The position numbers and the translations under genes are program-made. Below, piece by piece: positions 58,486 to 64,000 of a stretch of DNA of 64,000 bases; within the stretch, counting starts at the first letter, position 1; every line of letters starts with the position of its first letter. The DNA is from Cordia subcordata (lineage: Eukaryota > Streptophyta > Magnoliopsida > Boraginales > Cordiaceae), in contig JAPTOF010000015.1 in the NCBI GenBank assembly GCA_028554755.1, positions 14,147,501 through 14,211,500 on the forward strand, written 5' to 3'. The notes under the pieces were generated by a model. That model had not been told where the DNA came from. It searched no databases and saw nothing but the letters and a program-made list of their open reading frames with translations.

Positions 58486-60452
58486 CAGTAGGAGCCGCGA
58501 GATACCTTCTATGTGCCAGGGAACTCTACAACGTGCACAGTGGACTACATCAAAAACTCTCCCTGGGTAAGGAAGTCTCTTGGTACCCATCACAGCAGAT
58601 ATAGCAGGGATTCCCCTTTCCAGAGCAAATTGAACCTGAGCTTCATGTTCATCTTTTGGAGCAAGTGACATGGTTAGCACATCTCTATCAAATAGAAAGC
58701 CTCCAAAGCTAGCAACTCCACAACCAACATCTAGTACTACACGAGAGCGTTTTCCCCAGCCAATTTCCGGAACAGACTGTAACAGAAAGTAAAAGAATTT
58801 ATTTTTCTTTTCCTAGAACAAGGTAAAATATCAAAGAATGGTAATAACATGAATTTTAGAAGATTTTTCTAATCAAAAGATTTCTCCATGCCTTACTAAC
58901 ATTAAAAAGAGATGCTAATAATTGAAGAGAAAAAACCCCTAGCATTCAAATGAACCTGGAAATAGTTGACACTTGACGGGAATCAGAAAAATTTTGAATA
59001 AAGAGACCATCTCAACCCCCAAAAATAAATGTTATGACAGATAGATAAACACACACACACACACACATACATACATACACAAATATAAAATTTCTAATGT
59101 GACACAGACACAAACAGAAGCAGAGGGGAAAAATGATGCTATGCTCAAACTACACAGTGGGAATGATTAAAATTTATACCTGCTGAATAAAGTCAATGTA
59201 ATGAAGAGCACCATGCTTAAACTGAGTTCCACCACCAGGGAAGGTGAGATATTCACCACTGACTTTGACCCAGTTCTGGTGTCCCTTGATTTGAGCAAGT
59301 TTTGTGTGTGGAACATTATGGTACCAAATCTGCCGGAAGATAAAGACAAATAATAGCCATTAAAAAACAGAACAAAGGGAATAGGAAAACTAAAAACATT
59401 GCATCCTTGGGACAAAATAATACCTTTTCCCTGCTTGTGGGCCACTGAATTGACCGTTGGTATCCTTCAGGAAGGGGTACAAGACAGGTGGGTGGATTGT
59501 CAGGACAGTGCCTCTCCCTGTGTTCATAATGCTTAGTACTTGGAAGATGCTTAATTACATCCAAATTGTCAAGGCAGGGGATGTAATCTGGTCCAGCAGT
59601 TGAGTTGCAAAGTTTCCAGTGGTACTCCTGTGTCTCTTGTCCAGAAGATTTCTGTGCTTCCTTCTCATTCTTTGACTCAGTTGCCTGAGTGGAAAATGAC
59701 CCAGTTTGAGTAGCAGTTTCATTCAAAAGCTCTGATTGAGCCCCAGAAGGAAACACCTCATTCTCCTTTTTCTCACCAGAATCTTGATCTGACTCCTCAT
59801 CTTTCTTTTCATCCACCTTCTCCTCTATTTGTCCATTTTCTTCTGATTTCTTCTCACTGCCATCTTTATCAGACTTGTTCTCATTTGACTCTTCCCCGGA
59901 TTCACCATCTCCACCAGATTTATCTTCCTTGGTTTCCCCAGATTCAGAATTAGCATCCTCGGACTTCTTTTCTTCCACGTCATCCTTCTTTTCTTCCCCG
60001 TTTTCCTCCTCATTCTTGGATCCATCTTCTGACTTTGATTCCCCATCCTCCTTCTTCTCTTCTTGGTTCTCCTCCGTGGCCTTTTCATTCTGTTCTTGCT
60101 GACCATTGGCATCCCCCTTGGTTGCATCCTCAGGTAGATCTCCAGGATTATCCTCAAATTGCTTCGCCTTATTATCATTATCACTAGGATTACCATTCTC
60201 ATTGTCACCCTCACCGCTAGCATTCTCAGTACCACTATTCTCATTGTTTTCACTTAATTGCGTCTTGGCGCTAACCTCATTTGAGTTGTCACCCGAAGAC
60301 ACATCTGAGCTCTGAACAGGGACTACGGACGACGATGTCATCATCCATACCCCAACTAAAGCTAAAGCTACAAAAACAACAATCGTCACTGTCGAACAGT
60401 AACTAGACGAAGATTTCCTACCATCGACCCTAGAGTACTTTCCTAAAGCCAT
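56349..60452 (-). CDS. PMT26: Probable Golgi methyltransferase PMT26 (QUA2/TSD2-like family)
   Basis: A type II Golgi membrane protein of the DUF248 putative pectin methyltransferase family, thought to methylate wall polysaccharides with S-adenosylmethionine. Exons on the minus strand: 60452-59424, 59329-59180, 58776-58506, 58181-58071, 57981-57807, 57615-57343, 56864-56670, 56577-56349. They give 2433 nt, 810 aa; Arabidopsis PMT26 has about 829. A short cytosolic tail [15 protein letters not shown] leads to a TM helix at about 22-39. A Glu/Lys/Asp/Ser-rich stem of about 200 residues follows, then [20 protein letters not shown], which marks PMT26 rather than PMT24/25. The catalytic part has [24 protein letters not shown] motif I LDVGCG (408-413), the [12 protein letters not shown] block, [11 protein letters not shown], and ends ETIPYAIA. 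All junctions are GT-AG. A 5' UTR intron is likely. Enzyme activity is inferred from family. Confidence 0.96.
58400..58482. repeat. Compound (GT)n-(GAGT)n-(GA)n microsatellite in PMT26 intron 3
   Basis: GTGTGTGAG then repeated GAGT units and about 17 GA units run to 58482. On the coding strand it is a (CT)n-(CACT)n tract beginning about 23 nt after the splice donor of exon 3 (58505). Confidence 0.95.
59049..59080. repeat. (CA)n-(CATA)n microsatellite in PMT26 intron 2
   Basis: About nine CA units are followed by three ACAT units. Confidence 0.9.
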
Positions 60453-60814
60453 GATTGATGGTTATTCTTTCACGGCCGGAATAAATAACTCTCACCTGCA
60501 AGCAAGGTCAAATAAAAACAATCCACACAGCAATCAGATAAAACATTTTTATTTGAAAGACAAAATCATACAACATAGATAACACAAGACTAACATTATG
60601 GTCTATGTCAAACATCAATTACTTAAACTATATATGCAGCAAAAAATATTATGAACTCCACAGATCTATATAATCAACCCCATCTAGTGCGAATAAGACT
60701 AGTTTTGGTTTGAATTTCATCTTACACTGCAAAACAAAGATCGTAACTTTTGAAGTAAACAGGTCTAACATAACCAGTTCTACATACCATTTTCATTGCA
60801 TTATCAGATCACAT

Positions 60815-60851
<37 letters not shown>

Positions 60852-61290
60852 AAAAATCCAAAAATCCCATTGGAAAAAATCCAGATCCACGCTACTACAT
60901 TATCAAAGAGTAAAAGTAAAAGAGACCCATTTAAAGATCTGCCAAGGAAACCCCATATAAATCGTTTATAGCTCAAAACAAAACCAAAATATCTTCATCA
61001 ACCCGTCAAAAAGAATCAGCTGTTAAGCTTTTGAAGTTTAAAAAAAAAAAAAAGATGGTGTACCTTTTGATAATGCTTTGTCAATTGGCAAGATCTGAAA
61101 GGTGAAGAAGAAGAAGCTAATGAAGAGCTGATGCTTCGGTCATTGGCCCATTCGGCATTCACACACACACACGCACGAAAAAGACAGCGAGAGAGAGAGA
61201 GGTGATGAGTTATTAGGAGAAAAATGCGAGCAATGAGCAGCAGATATAGGAGAAAGAAACGCGAGTGTAGTAAGATCTCATCTTTCAATT
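60453..61290 (-). promoter_or_regulatory. PMT26 5' UTR with likely leader intron, and promoter-proximal region
   Basis: On the minus strand an acceptor-like CTTGCTTGCAG lies about 45 nt before the ATG (near 60497). A donor-like AAAAGGTACACC lies near 61060. Together they suggest a leader intron of about 560 bp, which contains a (TA)n run. The stretch 61070-61260 (with GA and CA repeats) would be the first non-coding exon. Inference only; no transcript evidence. Confidence 0.45.
60819..60846. repeat. (TA)n microsatellite
   Basis: About 14 TA units lie in the presumed PMT26 leader intron. Confidence 0.95.
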
Positions 61291-64000
61291 TTTTAATGTC
61301 ACAACTGATAATAATTTAATGAGTGACACGCGTTTTCACTATCGTTTTTTCTTTTTTCTTTTTTCTTTTTTTTTCTTTGAAAGATAAAAAAGTTTGGTTA
61401 TTATTTAAGGTTTTCTTTAACGAGTATATCGGCACAATCCACTCCTTTTCTTTTTTTTTTTTATAAATAAAAAGTTTCAAATCCATGTTGTATACTAAAA
61501 GGCTTACCATATATAACACAAAATTTCTCCATCGAACAGCCTTTTTAACAAGGAGAACATCACATTTGTTATTATTAGATTAATATTTTTCAGTGAAATT
61601 TATTTTTCTTTTATAAAGAAAAAGGCTAAGTTGGGCAATGTTAAAAAAAAGTTAGTTATTACATAACAAATTTTCTAATTAAGGTAATATTACATTCACT
61701 AATGTTAGATTAATATTTTTATTAATATGTTGCCATTTTTAGTAATTCTTTTTCTCAAAAGCTGAGTTATATGTAATATAAGAATAGCTGAAAATAATAT
61801 AGAAGAACCCTTTGCAATATAACAATGACAAGTGTCGCATAGATAGCATTCTTAACATCTTTTTGCCACGTAGCCCTCTTACATTACGTTTAATTGTGAA
61901 AATCGTGTTTTATTTTAATGAGATTTACATTGATTTCTAACTTATTTTAATACATATTACATTCCAAAATTATGATATGCAATCTGAATTGGTTGCAAAT
62001 ATCTATGGTAAATCTCCAATTTAGTTGTTATCAAATCATGACATATTTTAATTGATATGTTTTTCTTATTTTAATCTTCTTCCCATATTTCTATACTACT
62101 TTTCCTTAGTAATTTTAATGTAAATTATTTTACCAAATGCTTTAATTATTCATATTTTATTTTTGTAATTTAACTCAAATATACATAATTTAATTATTTG
62201 AAACTATATTTTTGTAATTGTTTAGAAATAATAATTATACTTATTTCAACATAATGCCACTTATCTTAATTTTTTGAAAAAATGCTATGCATATAAAATA
62301 ATATTTTGCTTTCCTGTGTATCGTACGGGTAATTAACTAGTTAGTACATATACATGGAATCACTTAACTTTAATATGTGCAATGTTAGAAAAATTGATAC
62401 CATAATTATTTGAAAGACATCTCATTCTTTTTATTTTTCCGTATATAAATATAATATATGTATCTATATATGTGTGTGTATATATATAATGTTCTATGGA
62501 TTTTAAAATTCTTCCATTTTTAGTAAATTTGTTTGTATCTATTAGTACTTGCATAATATGATGTAATATGATTATACTTAATTTATTATTAGCTGTTTTG
62601 GTGATTTATTATTTAATATTTATTATTTATAATCTATCATTGCTGGTATGTTGTTACTTTTAACTTACAATTTATTTGTTATTAATTAATGTTTAAAATA
62701 AAATTTATTTGTGAATTTAAAAGAATTGATAATTAGATTTGTAATGTCATTTAAAATAATTAAACTTGACTCACTCATTCCTGAACTATTAGAAATAAAT
62801 CAATCCTTCAATGCACGGGATACAAAAATATTAATTTTTTTTCATTATAGTTTTTCTTCACCAGTTCTTTTGCTTTTTCTGTCTTTCTATTTTGCTTTTT
62901 TGGTAAAGAGTTTTTCATTTGACGGTGACACCTTTTGGTATGATATATGTTATTTGGAATATTTTTAATTTGACAACCAAAATGCTATACCTTAAAAAGA
63001 CCAAAAAAAAAAAATTATTCAGAAGTTGCAAAAGAGTTTGAAAATGAAAAAAGAGATAATAGGAGTCAAACTTTGAGCTTGTTTTTAGTCAAATATTAAA
63101 ATAAGCGCCTAAAAATAGGAGCTGATTTTGAAAATTTGGATGAGTTATAAATTCAAAGTACCTTTTTTCTGTAATAAAATACAAATGTTTTTTGTAGAAA
63201 GAACTTAAATTAAGCAATTTAAAATAGGAGTCAAAGTTTTGAGATTTTGAATTAATAGTTCAATCGAAATATTTCTTCATTTTCTATTCCAAATAATTTT
63301 AGTCATTAAGGCTTTTGATATAGTGCAAGAATATGCTTGAGATGTGAATCCATGGCAAGGCGTATTTCTATTATTATCTGTACCAAGTGCAGAGCTATTT
63401 TCACATGCCAATTTTTCTAAACAAAAATAAATATGCAAATTCTGATGTTATTTCGAGACTACAAATTAATTTAACCTTCCCCAGGAAAAGATTATTCATA
63501 TATAAATTATAAATTATATATTTTAGTTTTCAAAGCAAAAATGTTGAATTCGGATAAGGATCTTCTTATATTAGTAATTTTCTCATATTGATATGAGAAC
63601 ATCATCTCAATCATTGAAATATGAATGATATGATCTAGACTATTGATATTATTCAAAATCAATTAAAAAAAATGGGTAGTCAAAGAGATAATTTTCTCTT
63701 CAAAAGTTTTAAAATAGATGATTGATATATTTTTAGCCACCTATAAATGGTGAAAATTTTGTTTATATCAATACAAGAGAATTATTTATATGAGAAAATC
63801 TTAATCCGTTGAATTCACCTTTTTATAACAAATTGCAAACGAAGAACTTAAGTGACCATAAATAGAGCAAAACTTTACTTCACGAAACACGAGGGATGTT
63901 ATTAATTGAAACAATGCCATTTTTACACATACAGTAGTAAATATTAATTGGTTTTATGTTTTGCGCAGGAAGTATGTAATTCTATTTATATATTAAAATG
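61291..64000. other. AT-rich intergenic DNA upstream of PMT26
   Basis: No gene is seen. It has poly-T/poly-A tracts, a Helitron-like 3' end at about 62150-62340, a second ATGCACGGG-type stretch near 62812-62820, and short (TA/TG)n runs near 62440-62490. Confidence 0.6.
62150..62340 (+). mobile_element. Helitron-like 3' terminus
   Basis: The end reads CCTGT, a 7-base loop, then ACGGG (62313-62329), a five-pair hairpin with one wobble pair. Ten bases later comes CTAG at 62337-62340, followed by T. A short hairpin about 10 bases before CTRR, inserted before T, is the diagnostic Helitron 3' end. The 5' TC end was not located, so the element's length is unknown. Confidence 0.55.

Noticed and set aside
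59875..60102. Ser-rich plus-strand ORF
   Set aside because: It is the antisense shadow of the PMT26 acidic stem; GAA and GAT codons read as TTC and ATC on the other strand.
59825..60253. 142-residue minus-strand ORF rich in Arg, Lys and Met
   Set aside because: It is another frame of the Glu/Lys/Asp-rich stem of PMT26.
60820..60846. TATA box of PMT26
   Set aside because: The (TA)n run is a microsatellite inside the presumed leader intron rather than upstream of the first exon.

Overview
The window is nuclear DNA of a flowering plant, almost certainly a eudicot. It is AT-rich, its genes have GT-AG introns and Arabidopsis-like exon structures, and it is crowded with plant transposable elements. 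The sequence does not name the species. No prokaryotic operon, CRISPR array, rRNA or convincing tRNA gene is visible.

Four host genes are well supported. I rebuilt the splicing of each by hand and every coding sequence closes in frame. (1) 17362-31513 (+): an LRR-II (SERK-like) receptor kinase of the At5g63710 type, 11 core exons plus a candidate upstream micro-exon. (2) 36354-40471 (-): an SFT2-type Golgi vesicle-transport membrane protein, 6 exons, 180 aa. (3) 43407-47205 (-): an ARGLU1-type arginine/glutamate-rich splicing and transcription cofactor, 4 exons, 272 aa. (4) 56349-60452 (-): a PMT26-type Golgi methyltransferase, 8 exons, 810 aa. From memory, the Arabidopsis counterparts of (1) and (4), At5g63710 and At5g64030, also lie close together, so the window probably keeps an ancestral gene neighbourhood.

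Mobile DNA fills the rest. At 1-1610 is the 3' part of a Ty1/copia element (+) with its LTR. At 3056-8960 is a complete but dead copy of the same family (-) with two LTRs, a tRNA-iMet-type primer site and a CTTAT target duplication. Its leader carries 16 W-box cores. The 9-17 kb stretch holds a Tourist-like MITE, a CACTA-like miniature element, Helitron-like ends and a SINE. The RLK introns hold a SINE, an RTE-type LINE remnant and a MITE. At 33355-34990 a decayed copia fragment is split by a Mutator-type foldback element with a 9-bp target duplication. Between ARGLU1 and PMT26 lie two LINE copies (47520-51100 and about 52010-54640); the second is interrupted by a 381-bp solo LTR. The last 3 kb is AT-rich with a Helitron-like terminus.

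The four genes are independent transcription units: a cell-surface receptor kinase, a Golgi transport factor, a splicing cofactor and a Golgi wall-polysaccharide methyltransferase. I found no new multi-gene system. The most notable points are the micro-exon, the W-box array, the distant final SFT2 exon and the nested insertions whose empty sites can be read directly.
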